Source: Castanea sativa
Lineage: Eukaryota > Streptophyta > Magnoliopsida > Fagales > Fagaceae
NCBI RefSeq assembly: GCF_040712315.1
Contig: NC_134017.1
Location: 26,636,273 to 26,700,272 of the forward strand
Reading direction: 5' to 3'
DNA length: 64,000 nucleotides
Shown: piece by piece, positions 45,454 to 58,102 of the stretch
Numbering within the stretch: position 1 is the first letter of the stretch
Layout of the letters: each line of letters begins with the position of its first letter
Made by a program: the position numbers and the translations under genes
Notes under the pieces: generated by a model
What the model was told of the DNA's origin: nothing
Database searches by the model: none
What the model saw: only the letters and a program-made list of their open reading frames with translations

Positions 45454-47916
45454 TTAAATGGCCAGCCTTTGTTTCTGAACCTCAGTTGGTACCTTCACAT
45501 CAGTTGCCAATCCAATAGCTTGTAGAAGTTTGACTACATACCAAGTCATGTCGAGCTCCCACCATTGTAGGCCATGTCTAGCTGAGTACTCAAAAGCATG
45601 GTGGTTATTATGCCACCCCTCTCCAAATGAAAGTAATGCCACCCACCTAAATAATCACAAATTCCAAACCATAAATAAGTAGCCAAATTTGAATTTGTTT
45701 TAAATATTATATATTTTGTATCTTAGACATCAAAAAGTTGTGATACCAGTTGTTCCTAGACAAATCACCAGTTTTCCATGGTTGCTTTCCCCAGACATGG
45801 CAAGCTGAATTTACCAGCCAAGTGATGTGGTAAACCCATACAACCCTCACACCCTGCAATGGCAAATTGGCAATAATTAGGCTTCTATTAAAAATTTGGA
45901 AAGACTTTTGTTTAATGCATTAACGAATTAAATGGGATATAAGACTGACACGTGGTCATTTTTGGACACGTGTCTTATATGTGTCATGTCCAGTGCTCAA
46001 TAGTAGTGGGCAAAAACTAAATCTCTTACAAATTACAAGGCTAAACCCCCTATTTAAGTTTGGTAAAGATTATTCCCCCTTCCCCCTCAACAAGAAAAAA
46101 AAAATGAGAAAAAAAATCTTTGGTAATATATATTTCCCAATTTTTCTTATTATTGTTTCCTCAACAAACAAAAAATGCATCAAAAGATTTCAAAGAATAC
46201 TTTATTAAATTATAAACATAATAACATGGCACACGGCTGTCCTTATGCTTAATGGATTTATTTTTTTATTTATATTAGAAAAAGAATGGACTGAACTGAT
46301 ATAACTATTCAACAAACCAGTACTAGTAGAATTTGTCTTGATTCAATTCCAAAACCCCATTTGCTCTTGTGGGACAAACACTTGGCTTAGCATGCATATT
46401 GTACAATTCCGTTGAGTGCACCAAAATAGTCAAAATCTGAGAACTACTTGCATTGTAAGAGATAGCCCACAAATTGCATTGTCTAAAGTCTGGCAATTTT
46501 TAGAGTGGAGGCCCGCCCACCTTTCATTGTTGGTTGATTGGAGGCCCCATCAATTGAATTTGTGGCTTACATTGACGAAATAAAGAAGTATTATTTGCCG
46601 CCATAACAAGTAGTCATGACTCATGAGTCATCTTTTGATTATATCCTAGTGGCATAGGATTGTGCTACACGTGAGTGTGACACCTGATTTATTCTTACAA
46701 TTGACCAAAAATTTTCTCTTTACCAAATTGGTAAAAGCCCCCATGAACATTATGGTTAGAGATTTAAAACATCCATCTAGTCCCAAAGAATTCAATAGAA
46801 TATAATTTAAAAAATGAGAATATAAGACAATCTTGCTTACCATTCCCCACACTAGGAAGGGGAATCCTCCCAAGCCATATAGCAGAGCACCAAGCGCAAT
46901 TGGATGAATAATGTAAGTCTTTTCAAGAAACCTGTAGAATGGCTGCTTCTGTAAATCCCCAACATTGCTTGGTCCTCCACACTGCATAACATACCAAAAA
47001 CAGTATTAATCTACAACATCCAAAATACACTATCATTAGTCCATGTTTGAGTTTGAGTAAGAATATATTACTGATTCATACCCTTTCATTCATAGAAGCG
47101 GTATCAAAGAGCCAACTCATGTGACTAAACCAAAATCCAGCACTGGGACTATGCGGGTCTCTCTCAGAATCAACAAACTGGTGGTGGTACCTATGTGTGC
47201 TCACCCAGTCAATTGGGCTCCCCTGCAACCCCAAAGAAAAACAACAAAAGTTGTTAAAAGTGTTAAGACATGAACATTTTATAAAACTATCAATTAGATA
47301 ATAACCAAAACAATGAAATTCTACTAACCTGAAGTGCCTGAACACCACAATAGGCAAAGAAATACTCAAGCCATTTAGGAACCTTGAAACTCCTGTGGGA
47401 GAGATTCCTGTGAAATGATAAAGTAATACCAAAAAGACCTGTTACAACGTACAGTGCCACAGCCACCAAAAGTGCACTCCAATTGAATTGAAATGGTGCG
47501 AAAAGACAAAGGCAATGCATTGCCAAAACAACGGAAGCATTGGCCAAGTCACGAGAATTCCATTTCCTCCCAAAAATGACTCTCCTTTGATGATTCACGA
47601 CCACGTCCGATAACAAAATTCTCCTAAACTTTGCTGCCTCTGGCTCTGGTTTTGGCTCTGCTGCTTCTACCAATGCTGCACTAGTTATATGTGGGACTGT
47701 TCTATTGGCATTTTTATGCAAATGGTTGGAGAATTTTGTGTTTAGTAAAAGCTTCTTAGACATTGAAATATTGTGACCAGAATTTAGGACCATAGAAGTG
47801 TTGGACATGGCACGGGAAAGGACGAATTCGGCTTGTCCTGGTCGCCAGGTTGCACGGTGGAGAGGAGAAAATTGGAGGGGTTTGGGATTGGATGGTGGAG
47901 ATGTGATCAAAGCCAT
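45454..47916 (-). CDS. FAD5-like: Acyl-lipid desaturase (ADS/FAD5 family), copy 2, complete
   Basis: Likely a chloroplast membrane desaturase that puts a double bond into acyl chains of glycerolipids (in Arabidopsis FAD5, the palmitate of MGDG). Exons: 47916-47329, 47222-47082, 46981-46841, 45853-45747, 45646-45454; all borders are GT-AG and frames join to 389 residues, close to the roughly 370 of the family. The first 70 or so residues are Ser/Arg/Asn-rich with few acids, as in a transit peptide. The three histidine boxes are HRNLSH (end of exon 1), HRYHH (exon 2) and HNNHH (exon 5). Membrane segments include FAPFQFNWSALLVAVALYVVTG (exon 1; hydrophobic core only) and the IALGALLYGLGGFPFLVWG part of exon 3. 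The start is fixed by homology to copy 1. Exon 1 has 126 bp (about 47698-47823) that copy 1 lacks. A (TG)n run lies 25 bp upstream of the ATG. No defect is seen. Confidence 0.92.
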
Positions 47917-47943
47917 GAATAAGGCCTGTGTCTCTGTAGGTGT

Positions 47944-47992
<49 letters not shown>

Positions 47993-48545
47993 TGAGACAG
48001 TTAAGGACTTTTGGAGTGTTTTGATGGAATTCGGGTCTTTGGTGGAGAAGAAAGATGTTGGGTTTTTGAACCCTTCTTGGAGAGAGTTTGTGGGTAGTGA
48101 TCTTTGTCAAAACAATTGACGATAGAGAGTAATAACTAACAAGGAAAGGCACAAGAGAGATGTGGCGGTGGGGCTTTTGAGTAGCGTTGAGATTAGGGGT
48201 GGTGAAGTTGGATCCAGATATCTTTTATCTTATTAAGAACCAAAGATGTACCCGGCGTAATTTTTTTGGCTGTACTTGCCATATGTGCTGGTAGGAATGT
48301 AGGATATTTCTGCAGAATTTTGTGTCTCTGGTTTGTTTTCCTTTTCAAGAAGTTTCAACAATTCATTCCCGAATGGTAGTATTATATATCTACGATAATA
48401 TTGCCTTTTTTTTTTTTTACCATTAGATTGAATATAAGTGCTTCTCTCTCTCCCTTGGAACTTGGAAGCTCAGAAAGGCACTCAAAGTGTGATGCATCAC
48501 CTACATATGTGTCAATCTTTGCGTCTTTGACGAAAAACCTTTTCA
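46030..48545. repeat. Right copy of the segmental duplication
   Basis: Direct counterpart of 1-3352, same orientation. Similarity ends near GACGAAAAACC at about 48540, where the left copy turns into other sequence (about 3352). It lacks the MITEs of the left copy. Confidence 0.85.
47941..47991. repeat. (TG)n microsatellite in the desaturase 5' leader
   Basis: About 22 TG units lie immediately upstream of the copy 2 start codon. The same place in copy 1 has only a few TG units (about 2438-2450). It probably falls in the transcribed leader. Confidence 0.8.
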
Positions 48546-48684
48546 GGCCACCTGTTTCACAATGGACTTCTTGTGAGTCTCGTTCTTTTCATTTATCTTC
48601 CACTGCACATTTGGCATTCACGATTTTAGCATTAAAAAACGATCATTTTTCACTGTTAAACTTTCTCAAAGATCATTGTAGAGT

Positions 48685-49430
48685 CAGGGGCGTAGCCAGG
48701 AATCTCCACATGGGGCCGGATTATACATTTATATGTTAGCCGTTATTTTAGAAATATATAAAATTAAAAAAATATAATTTTTCTAAACTCAAATGAATAT
48801 ATAAAATTATTTATTTTGCTATAAAGATGTACAAAATATTTTAATGAAGAATTTAGCATCTCTCATCAAAGTTATGCTTGAAATGATCTTTCATTGAATA
48901 AAATCATCCATTATCATCTCCTTATTCTTTAATAAAATGGTTAAAAAATTAATCTAGAGAAAATCATATAATTTTACGTTAATTAATAATCCCTCTAATG
49001 TATGGCTTTCACTTCCTATATTTAACTATTCCTTTAAGCTCAATAAAAAAATTATCTTTAGTCTTAATCAACCATAACAGACAATTGAAAATTTAAGCAG
49101 ATAAAATATATATTTTTAATACTATGTATATTATACGTATTTATTAAAATCATTATATATAACTTGAGAAGATTCTACTGTAAAAGGGAAATTTTAGAAA
49201 AATATATATCTTCTCTTTGCAACAAACCCATATTATCTTCTATGAACAAATCACTATTGGAACAACTTATTTGGCACCAAAGTTCAACGCAAAAGAAAAC
49301 AAATCAATTTTGAAAAGAAAAATGATATATGATGATGATGAGAGAAAATTATATCCAATTTAAAAGAAAAAAAATTATGATGATGATGATGAAGAGAAGT
49401 AAAGGGTGAAGTTTAAAGATTAAAAAGGAG

Positions 49431-49468
<38 letters not shown>

Positions 49469-49807
49469 AAAACCTCACTTAAGCCCATTACACGTTTTAG
49501 TGTGTTAATTGCTGCATGGGCTATTAAGAAGAAAAAAAAAAAGTTTGGTGTTGCATAGTTCACGTTTTCACACTTGCACATGTAGGTTAGACAAAAGTTA
49601 AAAAGTAAGAAACCCAAGTGACATTTAGGTGGGATTTAAACTATTTAATTGTAAAGTCCATACTTTGGGAGGGCCACCTAATATATTTTGGAGGGGCCAA
49701 CTATTAAGTTTTAAGACCCCAACTAATGTTTCATGCCATAATATAGAAATATTTTGAACTTTTGGGGGGCCATGGCCCCCCACCCCACAACGTGCCTCCG
49801 CCCCCAG
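48685..49807. mobile_element. hAT-like element with CAGGGGCG ends
   Basis: The left end reads CAGGGGCGTAGCCAGG; the right end is the inverse type, GTGCCTCCGCCCCCAG. Such ends are common on plant hAT-like non-autonomous elements. A GGGGGCCATGGCCCCC palindrome lies near the right end (about 49764). The flanks TGTAGAGT and TATAGTAA are a poor match, so the target duplication is decayed or mis-set. The interior is AT-rich, with (CAA)n at about 49433-49467, and has no ORF. Confidence 0.6.
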
Positions 49808-50436
49808 TATAGTAATTAGGCCATAAAAGACTTAACAAGCATGTATGATTGGTAATACTTCTTAAACTTCGACTGCGCCCCATAAAGAAAGTGATAAATT
49901 CAATTGCCTAACTAAACGTGTGTTTTAAACGTTAAACAGTCACAAGTAGCACCAATCATATACTATATAATAAAAGTTGGATTTAGAAGCCGTGGTTGCG
50001 CCAGATAGCTGTACTAAATTGCAAAAAAATTTAGAACTTTTAAAAAATATATATAATTTTTTGTACTTATCTTCTTCTCCTATAATTTCTAAATTGATAA
50101 AAAAAATTTAATTTGATTATAATCCAAACTCTTCATCTAATTCTTTTATTATTATAATTTATAAGTTGATAAAAACTTTTAATTTGATTACAATTCAAAC
50201 TCTTCATCTAATCCATTTTTTATTTAAATTATATTACTACATAAAAAAATAAAAAATAAAAACAACAACAACGACATAGTACACGTAAAAAAAAAAATAT
50301 AGTAATAATCTTCATCTATTCCTTTTTTGAAATTTAAATTATATTACTTCCTCTAAAAAAAAAACCAGTAACAAAAAAAAAAAAAAACTATGTATTCAAC
50401 AACAAAATCTTCCTCTTCACATGTGACTTTTTTTTT
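49808..50436. other. AT-rich DNA with a dispersed-repeat end
   Basis: At about 49962-50010, TACTATATAATAAAAGTTGG and GGTTGCGCC form an inverted match to about 5255-5300. A 65-bp phrase (about 50080-50135) is repeated at about 50155-50210 (CCAAACTCTTCATCTAAT). No gene. Confidence 0.4.
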
Positions 50437-51300
50437 AGCTAACAACCTTTAAGGCGGGTTTGAAGTACAGGGAGTTCGTGGTCTTACTTGCGAAGAATCC
50501 CCCTAAGACGATGGAAGAGATGCTCCTGAAGGCGCAAAAGTACATGAACGCCGAAGATACCCTAGCAGCTATAGAAGATGTAGAGAAGTCCAATGAGAGG
50601 GAAAGAAAGGAAGACGACCAAAGAGGATGAAAAAGGGAGCGGACAAATCATCAGAATACCGACGAGAACAAACGAAAAGATGATAAAACCCCTCAGATGG
50701 TAAAATTACTTCTTTAGTTATGCCTATTGATAAAATTTTGACGCAGATTAAAGATGAGCACTATCTCAAATGGCCAAGGCCACTGCACTCGTCACCCAAT
50801 GTGCGTGACAAGAAGAAATATTGCCGTTTCCACAAGGATCACAGCCATTACACAGAAGATTGCCAAGACCTGAAGGAGCAGATAGAAGAACTCATCTGAA
50901 AAGGGAAGTTGCAGAAATATGTCAAAAAAGGAGACTCTAGCAAATCCAGGGATAATAACAAGGACAAGCACGGAGCCTCACCAAGGGACGAGGACCACGC
51001 ACACCATCGTCCACAGAGCGTGATCAAGGAGATAAAGACAATCATAGGAGGGCCATCACAGGAGGATTGTTCAGATCCCTCAAGAAATCACAACAAAGGT
51101 AGGTGAACAGCATCCACAGGATACTACCCCTAAAGCAGAAACAGGCGAACAGGGACATGATTTTCTCGGAAGAAGACGCCAGAGGAGTGAAGCAGCCTCA
51201 TGACGACCCCCTGGTTATAATGCTTATGATAGAGGGGTTCAACTCTAGGAGAATCCTTGTGGACAATGTTAGCTCCGCGAACATCATCTATAACTCCATC
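50437..51300 (+). pseudogene. Ty3/gypsy gag-protease remnant
   Basis: Pieces of gag in one main orientation: TFKAGLKYREFVVLLAKNPP and MEEMLLKAQKYMNAED from about 50445, then [20 protein letters not shown] at about 50815-50870. The Cys/His spacing of the last fits the gag C-terminus of Tat-group elements. At about 51160-51298, [20 protein letters not shown] then [11 protein letters not shown] fits the start of the protease, but the glycine of the D-x-G motif is lost. Stop codons and frame changes occur (for example TGA near 50627 and 50897). It is unrelated at base level to the intact Tat element. Confidence 0.75.
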
Positions 51301-51422
51301 ACTGAGCTTATCATGTGTACTTGGATGCTGCTACCCATGATAAGCTCATCTTTCCTTTGGCTATCACACAGATCCTGTAGCACCTTCACATTCTCTTTCT
51401 TATCTCTCCTTTCTTCACCACC

Positions 51423-51815
51423 ATGGGTGCCATCAACGCTGGTTTCGTCCGGCGGAGCGAGGCCCAGCTTCAACTAAAGCGGCCACGAGTAGAGACAACC
51501 AATCCTGCATCTATTGTTGTTCCGCCATCTTCCTCTGCTCCTTCTACCTCCACGGCTAGTGGAGTGACCCTCGAGGCCATCATGGCGCAACTTCAACGGA
51601 TGGAGGCTAACTTTGGTGGTTGTCTTGACTATCTCACAGATGAGATGTGTCAAATGAACACCCGAGTTGGTCGCATTGCCCGCCAATACGCTCGCATGGT
51701 TGGCTTTGCACCTTTTTCCTCTCCTTCTCCAGAGGCCTCGCATGATAAGGGTGATCATGATGATGAGGATGATCCTAGCACTTCCAATGATGACAAGATG
51801 ACTATCTCTCAGTGA
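51423..51815 (+). CDS. Small ORF in the 3' part of an LTR retrotransposon
   Basis: The 130-residue frame starts [15 protein letters not shown]. It has a Ser/Pro/Thr-rich stretch, then a helical segment ([20 protein letters not shown] through [20 protein letters not shown]) that looks like a coiled coil, then a highly acidic end ([17 protein letters not shown]). Frames of this kind lie just before the 3' LTR in some plant copia (SIRE-like) elements. Here a polypurine tract and LTR follow 0.55 kb downstream. The function is unknown. Confidence 0.45.
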   Translation: MGAINAGFVRRSEAQLQLKRPRVETTNPASIVVPPSSSAPSTSTASGVTLEAIMAQLQRMEANFGGCLDYLTDEMCQMNTRVGRIARQYARMVGFAPFSSPSPEASHDKGDHDDEDDPSTSNDDKMTISQ

Positions 51816-53838
51816 CTTACCATTTGTCATTCATGACAAAAAAGGGGAGTAGTTTTGGTTTTGAGAGTAGTCTTGTACTTAGGGAGAGAGTTAGTATAGG
51901 ACTTTTTTTTATTAAGGGGAGTGTGTATAGTTTTAAGGGATGTAGTGAGGTTATATGTACTTTTCTTTCTTTTTAGTTACATTACCTCTTGTAATTGTGA
52001 CCATTTATGACATACATTGTACTTTATGTTCATACATATGATGGTGATGTATGTTTTTTTTCACCCACCTCTAGATGTGGTGTTTCTTTTCTTTTTTTAT
52101 CCACACATGTTTGTTTATGTATGCAATTGTTATTTTAGTTTCACATATGATGCCTTGATGAGTTTTGTTTAAGTGTTTCAGAAAGATAAGTTGTGAAAGT
52201 CTACCATACCATGAATTCTCTTCTTGCAAAGTTTTTCAAGAGTTTATGTTAAGGCTAGATTTATTTTGTATTTCAACAAGTGGTTATGAGTTTAGTGATT
52301 TAAGACTTCTCTCATGATTCATTTGTTTGTTGTGGTTTTGTCACGGATTGCCAAAGAAGGAGATTGTTAGGGACATATTTATGTAATTTGCTAATCATTT
52401 AACAAAACGCACTTTACTTGTAATTGGGTAGATCTAGGATGGGTTTAGTACTTTAAGAAACAAGTGTTCAAGTTAAGTATTGAAGTCATGCAAATCTGAC
52501 CAAGAAACAAGTGAAGGAAGTGTTGTTCATTAAAACTCGACATAAGTCTTGACAAGATCTTTTCTATTGAGATTTCATGTTGAATCTCGATAGAAGCTTG
52601 ACACAAGATGTATCTGTTGAGAATTACGAAATCAGATTTTTCAGATTTGATTACACATATTCTTATTTGTTTGTGTAAGGTTTCTTTTCTCTCAACCCTA
52701 GACATATATAAGGATTATTTTGAAGGCCGTCGCACATGCATTGTACGACCAAATGCAATTAGTGTCCTAGTTCATCATTCTCTCTGAAGAAGCTACTGTG
52801 TCTGTACATCAAGAGTTTTGTGATCAAGAAGCTTCCTAATCTTTATTGTTGATGAACTGAAGAACTTTGCAACCAACAATCTTCTTCGAGTTGATGAGTT
52901 AGTCACGTACTCAGATCCGTGCATCATTGGTTAGTCAAGTACTGAGATTTGTGCATTGAACGGAAAGATTGCCGCTACAATACAAGTCCAATTAGATGTT
53001 AGGGTAAGGGTTCAACTGTAGGCAAAAACCGGACTAGACTGACTAGTCCGACCGGTTCAACTAGGAACCGGCCTTCAATCCGGTCCGGTTATGGACAAAA
53101 ATCGAAAATAGTTTAAAAATCGGCCAGTTGAACCAGAGAACCGAGAACTGGCATGGTCGAATTGGTTAGGTTGAAAACTTAAAACTACACTGTTTGTTGA
53201 CTTTTTCCCAGCCTAAAACTACATCAACTTGGAACATTACGATCAGTTTCTGGCGAAAAATGCTTTTCTGCACTGAGTGCTTTTGCCTTTTGCGAGATTT
53301 TTTTGACAAAAAAAGAAAAGAAAGAAAGGAGCAGCCTCTGCACGGTGACGACGCAATGCTCTTCAAGATTTTTGACCAAAAGAAAAATAACTGACTGTTT
53401 CCGTGAGTGAGACTGAGAAGGAGGCGGAGAAAGAGTTTTGTGAGGAGATTTGTGAAGAATAAATAGAGAAGGGGGAACAACTGAAGAAATGTGTAGGCAT
53501 TGGGAAAGTCAAAAAGAGGCATTGGGAAGGTAAAAATTTTAAATGGGTGAATGAGAAAAATTTAAGATACTAATAAAAAAATAAAAAGCAATATATAAAG
53601 ATGTAGAATTAAAAACGATGGAAGATTTGCTCAAAAAAATAATGGTGGAAGAGATAAATCAATCAATCAAACGGTGGAGAAGAATGGAAGAAAAAAAGAA
53701 GGGAAAAGGAAAAAGGAACAATGAATTGGCCTTATAGCTCAGGCAATTGAAAAAGTACGTACTTATGCATGTAGGGATGTTTTTTATAATACTTTTCTAG
53801 TTGTTGTTTAAGAATAAAGTTTCTCTCTAAAGTAGTTT

Positions 53839-54185
53839 AGAGAGAAACTCTACAAACTCTTCATATATCTCTATATTGAGTGTGAATTTTGAAAATCTAA
53901 CCGTTAGATTGAATGTTCTTATTATATTTTTCATGCATGCAAAATTTCAAGAAAATCAAAGATTAATTGCTATCTCATCAAACAAATGTTAAGATAACAA
54001 ATTTTTATGATCTAAAATTGTGTATAAAAAATAAGTGTATTGATCAAATAGTAAATAATATCTAATTTAAACGAAATTTGATAGGCATGTTAAGAACATA
54101 AAGAACATAATATTTAATGATTAGATTTTCAAAATTCACAAAAAAAAAAAAAAAAAGATATACGAGGAGTTTAAAGAGTTTTCTT
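53839..54185. mobile_element. MITE containing one unit of the 345-bp family
   Basis: Inverted ends: AGAGAAACTCTACAAACTCT on the left, and on the minus strand AAGAAAACTCTTTAAACTCC on the right. The inside matches the 345-bp unit (CTAACCGTTAGATTGAATGT; GGCATGTTAAGAACATA). It therefore suggests that the tandem array at 9557-11390 arose from such an element. Confidence 0.6.
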
Positions 54186-54300
54186 GGGCCACGGAGCTAG
54201 TGGGATGTGTGGTCAAGTTTGTTTTAAACTCCTCTGACATTTCAATATAATTCTATCACTTCAATAAATAAAATAAATAAAAGTTCCCTTCTCATGACAC

Positions 54301-55479
54301 TGGACATGTTAAAACGGATTAAAATTTTTTGCCCTGACCTGACTTGACTTGACCCAATCTAAAAAACACTTGACTCGAGTTTGATTTTTTTGACTCGAAA
54401 CAAAAACGGGTTAACTCGTGACTCGATCCGAACTCGAATCACTTTTTTAAAATTTTTATTTTTTGTAAAAAAAAAAGTAAAATTAAGACAATGGTAGTTT
54501 AATTGTTTATTGTGAGTTTTAAGGAAACAATTAATACATTTACACAACTACATGTAAATTAATTGAAAGATAAATAGTTGAATATTCTGTAATGAGTAAA
54601 GATTTTTAGATATCAAATAACAAAGTATATGCCAAGATAATATAGTTACAGTAAAGTTAAAAATATAGATTTAAAATTGTAGACATGTGTGAGAAACATT
54701 CACAAGTGTAAAAATAGTGAAGCCAAAGTATCAAATTAGTATAAATTATGAATGCTTAGACTTATTTTTTAACAATTTATGCTCAAAATAAACGGCTTTT
54801 CAAAATAAACTATGATATTTCCTTGAGTGTGTGTTGCTTAACAATGATATGATATTCATAAAAAAGACCATGTATAAATAAGTAAGCAATCAAATTTTAA
54901 TGTATATCTCAAATTGAAATAGAGTGCCGACCATAATTGATAATAGATTATAAAATTAATTTTCAAGATTGTAAATTTTTTATATGTTTTTATTCTTTAT
55001 CGAATGAGTTATCTAATAAGTCATTTGTAATTTTGTTTTATATTTTGGAATGTTGATATTGTGTAGAAATAAAACATGTGTATTTGTTTTACTTATGTTT
55101 GTGTTATTTTGTTTTAGATAGCAATGCTAGAATTTGTATAATTTTAAAATTATTGAATAAGTATTAATAAGTTTAACTGAATTCATTCTTGATATAAGTG
55201 GTGAAGTCAAAATGATGCATTTTACATCAAATAATTTGTTGCATAACTTTCCAAATGACAAATACATGTTGTTTTATTTATAAAATTAAAAAAAATAAAA
55301 AATTCATGTGAAAAATACGGGTCAACCCGACCCAACCCAACCCGACCCGCAACCCAATTGTCCTGAACCCATTTTTAACCCGCTTAAGATGACCCCGTTT
55401 TTTATGTGTGACTTGTTTGACCCGCAACCCGAATGACCCGACCCGAACTCGACCCGACCCGCCCGTTTTGCCATGTCTA
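54301..55479. mobile_element. hAT-like element nested inside the hAT-like element
   Basis: An exact 8-bp target duplication CATGACAC lies at 54293-54300 and 55480-55487. Ends: TGGACATGTTAAAACGG on the left and, on the minus strand, TAGACATGGCAAAACGG on the right, with GACCCG-rich subterminal DNA at both sides. No ORF of note. Confidence 0.85.
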
Positions 55480-56126
55480 CATGACACTTCATCTTCAGTA
55501 GTTATCAATTTGGACAAAAACCTAAAAAGTAAAAACCACCCTATTAAAAAAAAACATAATATTTAAGTTTATTATATTAAAGATGATTGTTTTATAATGT
55601 TATTATGTTAAATTTTTAAAAAAGATGTTATATATTGTATTTTTTTTTAAGGAAACATATTTATTACTATTGGTTTGTTAGTTTTAGTATATTAAAAAAT
55701 TATTAATTATTTATATAATCTAAATAAATAATAATTAAATTATTTATGAAGGCACCTGTTCAACCATCGGTCGGACCCCGGTCCAATCAGAAAACCAGTA
55801 ATTAGTTCATTTTTTTATTCTTTTCTCGTACTGGTTTTTAAAACCTTGACTATAGGTTGGTATTTTGGGATAAGCTAAAGGGTTTGGTAAGATTCCTTAT
55901 ACTTGTAACCGCTTGTGATTGATAATAGTGAAAATTCACCCGGTGGGATTTTGCCTCGGTGGTTTTCCCCATTTGTAAACAAATTACTTGTGTCAAATTT
56001 ATTTTCCAATGCATTTAGATATTTGGTGATTTATTTGTACTACCATGCTATTGCATGTAATTTGACTAATTAACTAACTTGGGTAATTAATTAATTTGCA
56101 ATGGGTCAATTCATTTTAACCCAACA

Positions 56127-57234
56127 AAGAAAAAAGAGAGAGAAAAAGGGAGAGAAGAAGAAAACTAAGAAAAAGAGAGAAAGATCATCTATTTGTAGTA
56201 CCATCCTTGGACCAAGCCCGAGGACGAGCACTCTACTCGTTTTAATTAATTTCCAAGTTGAATATTACTCAGAGCGCTGGCACTTCTTTTCGTGCTATTG
56301 TACTTTCATTCTTGGTCCTGTAATGGGTACTTAAAGGTCGACTTGGCATTCCACCTCTAAAGAAATTAATTGTGATAGCAAATAGTAAACCAACTAATTG
56401 AGCGCTTAATTCGCCATTTTACTTTTTGTCCTCCACAAGTATCTATTCAATATTAACAAAAAAATATAAAAAAAATTGAAAATTAATATATTTCAAATGG
56501 GAATTTATCAAATATAACTTGATCTTTTTTAAAACCTGCAAATCATCTATAATTAAAAATTATACTTTTGTCAATAATTAAAAAAAAAAAAATTAAAAAA
56601 ACCTTCAAATTATGGAGAGGAAATCAAAATATGGACCAATCCACCGATGAAATTAGTGAAAAATACAAATGAAAATAAAATAATTGACACGATTAAAAGT
56701 ACCAAGTTGGTGCTCGAACTTGCAACTTCCACTTTGACTGGACGGCACTCTGAACGATTGAAATACAATTACAAGAAAACTAGGTGTACAAGTACAACCT
56801 TCTTCTCTTTTTTATTTTCTTTATTTTCATTGATTTTCATTTGAACCATTTAAATTTGCCTTGCTGTAACTGTTAAACAGAAGGGGGAAAAAAAAAAAAC
56901 CCTCGTGCAACAACATTTTGCATTGCTGAACAACTTTATCTCTTTTATTTTTGTCTAATTATTTTAACATTGTATAGAAATCAGTTATTTTTCTTTCTTT
57001 ACTTTGATCGTGCTCTATTGCTCATATATAAGATAGAGTATCTAAATTGTAATTTTTTCATTCACATTAATAAGATTGCTCTCCATTTATATTTAGAGAT
57101 TGAGTAAATTCTAAGTGAAAGAGAGAGACTGAAATTTAACAGTAACATACGTACGAAAGTCTTTTTAAATGCAATAAACCCTAAGTGCATTAATTCATGA
57201 ATTGAATCAAAAGGGTTAGATGGGGAAATTGAAA

Positions 57235-57271
<37 letters not shown>

Positions 57272-58067
57272 TATTTAGCCTGATTTTACAAACAATTTTG
57301 TTAGTTGACAAAAGAATCAAACATATTTGTTAAGTAACATCTCGAATTTGAGAGACTGAGTTCAATGAAGGAAGACTCAAGTTCCACAGACCCATTCTAG
57401 TGTCTTGCAAAAGGGTTAGATCTGGAGAAACTCAATAGAGAAGAAGAAAGAGAGAACCACCTCAGTGGGTAGAGAAGAAGAAACAGAGCCACCTAGGTGA
57501 GCTTTGGCCTTGGAGGCCCGATTTGGGCTTGATCTAGAGTGAAGGTTTAGAGAGAAGAAGAAGGATCAAATTTGTAGAGAAGAAGAAGGATTAGTAAGCT
57601 CAAGTTTTTCTCTTGGTTTTTTTATTTTATTTTATTTTTATTTTTAAGGAACTCATGTTTCTACCAATTGATCTTGAGTTTCAAAGACTCGACATGCTTC
57701 TTTACAAATATGTTTGCAAAACCTATCAACTATGAAGCATTTAGGTGCGGGTGTGAATGCGGCTGCGGGATTCGGCAATTTTTTAACAAGTAGGATGTGG
57801 GTGCGGCATGGTGCGACAATTTAAAATATTTTTATTTATATTTTCTATATATTGCTAAGCATATTTTTTTTATATTGGTAAACATATACAAATTTAAGTG
57901 TAATGATAAACATATATTATTAAATTTAAAAGCATATTTATATGAATTTTACTAGCTTGTGTCCTAAGGGCACACAATAGTATACTATTTTTAGAAAAAA
58001 AAAAAATTATCAAGAATTGAAAAGACTGTCAATTGAAAAAGTTTTAATGTATGCCCTTAACCGAACC

Positions 58068-58099
<32 letters not shown>
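56127..58099. other. AT-rich intergenic stretch without genes
   Basis: It holds a T-run at about 57239-57270, a GAAGAAG-rich purine stretch near 57430-57600, a GTGCGG-rich hAT-like patch at about 57745-57820, and ACTAG followed by GTGTCCTAAGGGCACAC at about 57951-57975. (TA)n precedes the solo LTR. No gene is supported. Confidence 0.5.

Positions 58100-58102
<3 letters not shown>

Larger units (their letters stand above)
53023..55848. mobile_element. hAT-like element, 2.8 kb, inserted in the LTR
   Basis: It is flanked by ACTGTAGG (53015-53022) and ACTATAGG (55849-55856), an 8-bp target duplication with one change. The related LTR copies at about 17950 and 18610 give empty sites. The right end on the minus strand reads CAAGGTTTTAAAAACCAGT; the left end reads CAAAAACCGG and may be short by a few bases. 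Both ends are rich in CCGGTTC words. No transposase is seen. It carries a MITE-like element and another hAT inside. Confidence 0.75.
52365..56126 (+). mobile_element. 3' LTR of the TGTTAG...CCAACA family, split by a hAT element
   Basis: It starts TGTTAGGGACATATTT after a polypurine tract (CCAAAGAAGGAGAT) and ends TTTTAACCCAACA. It is the same family as the solo LTR at 17314-18913, without its 658-bp duplication. The LTR text stops at 53022 and resumes at 55849. The 5' LTR is not in the window. Confidence 0.75.
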
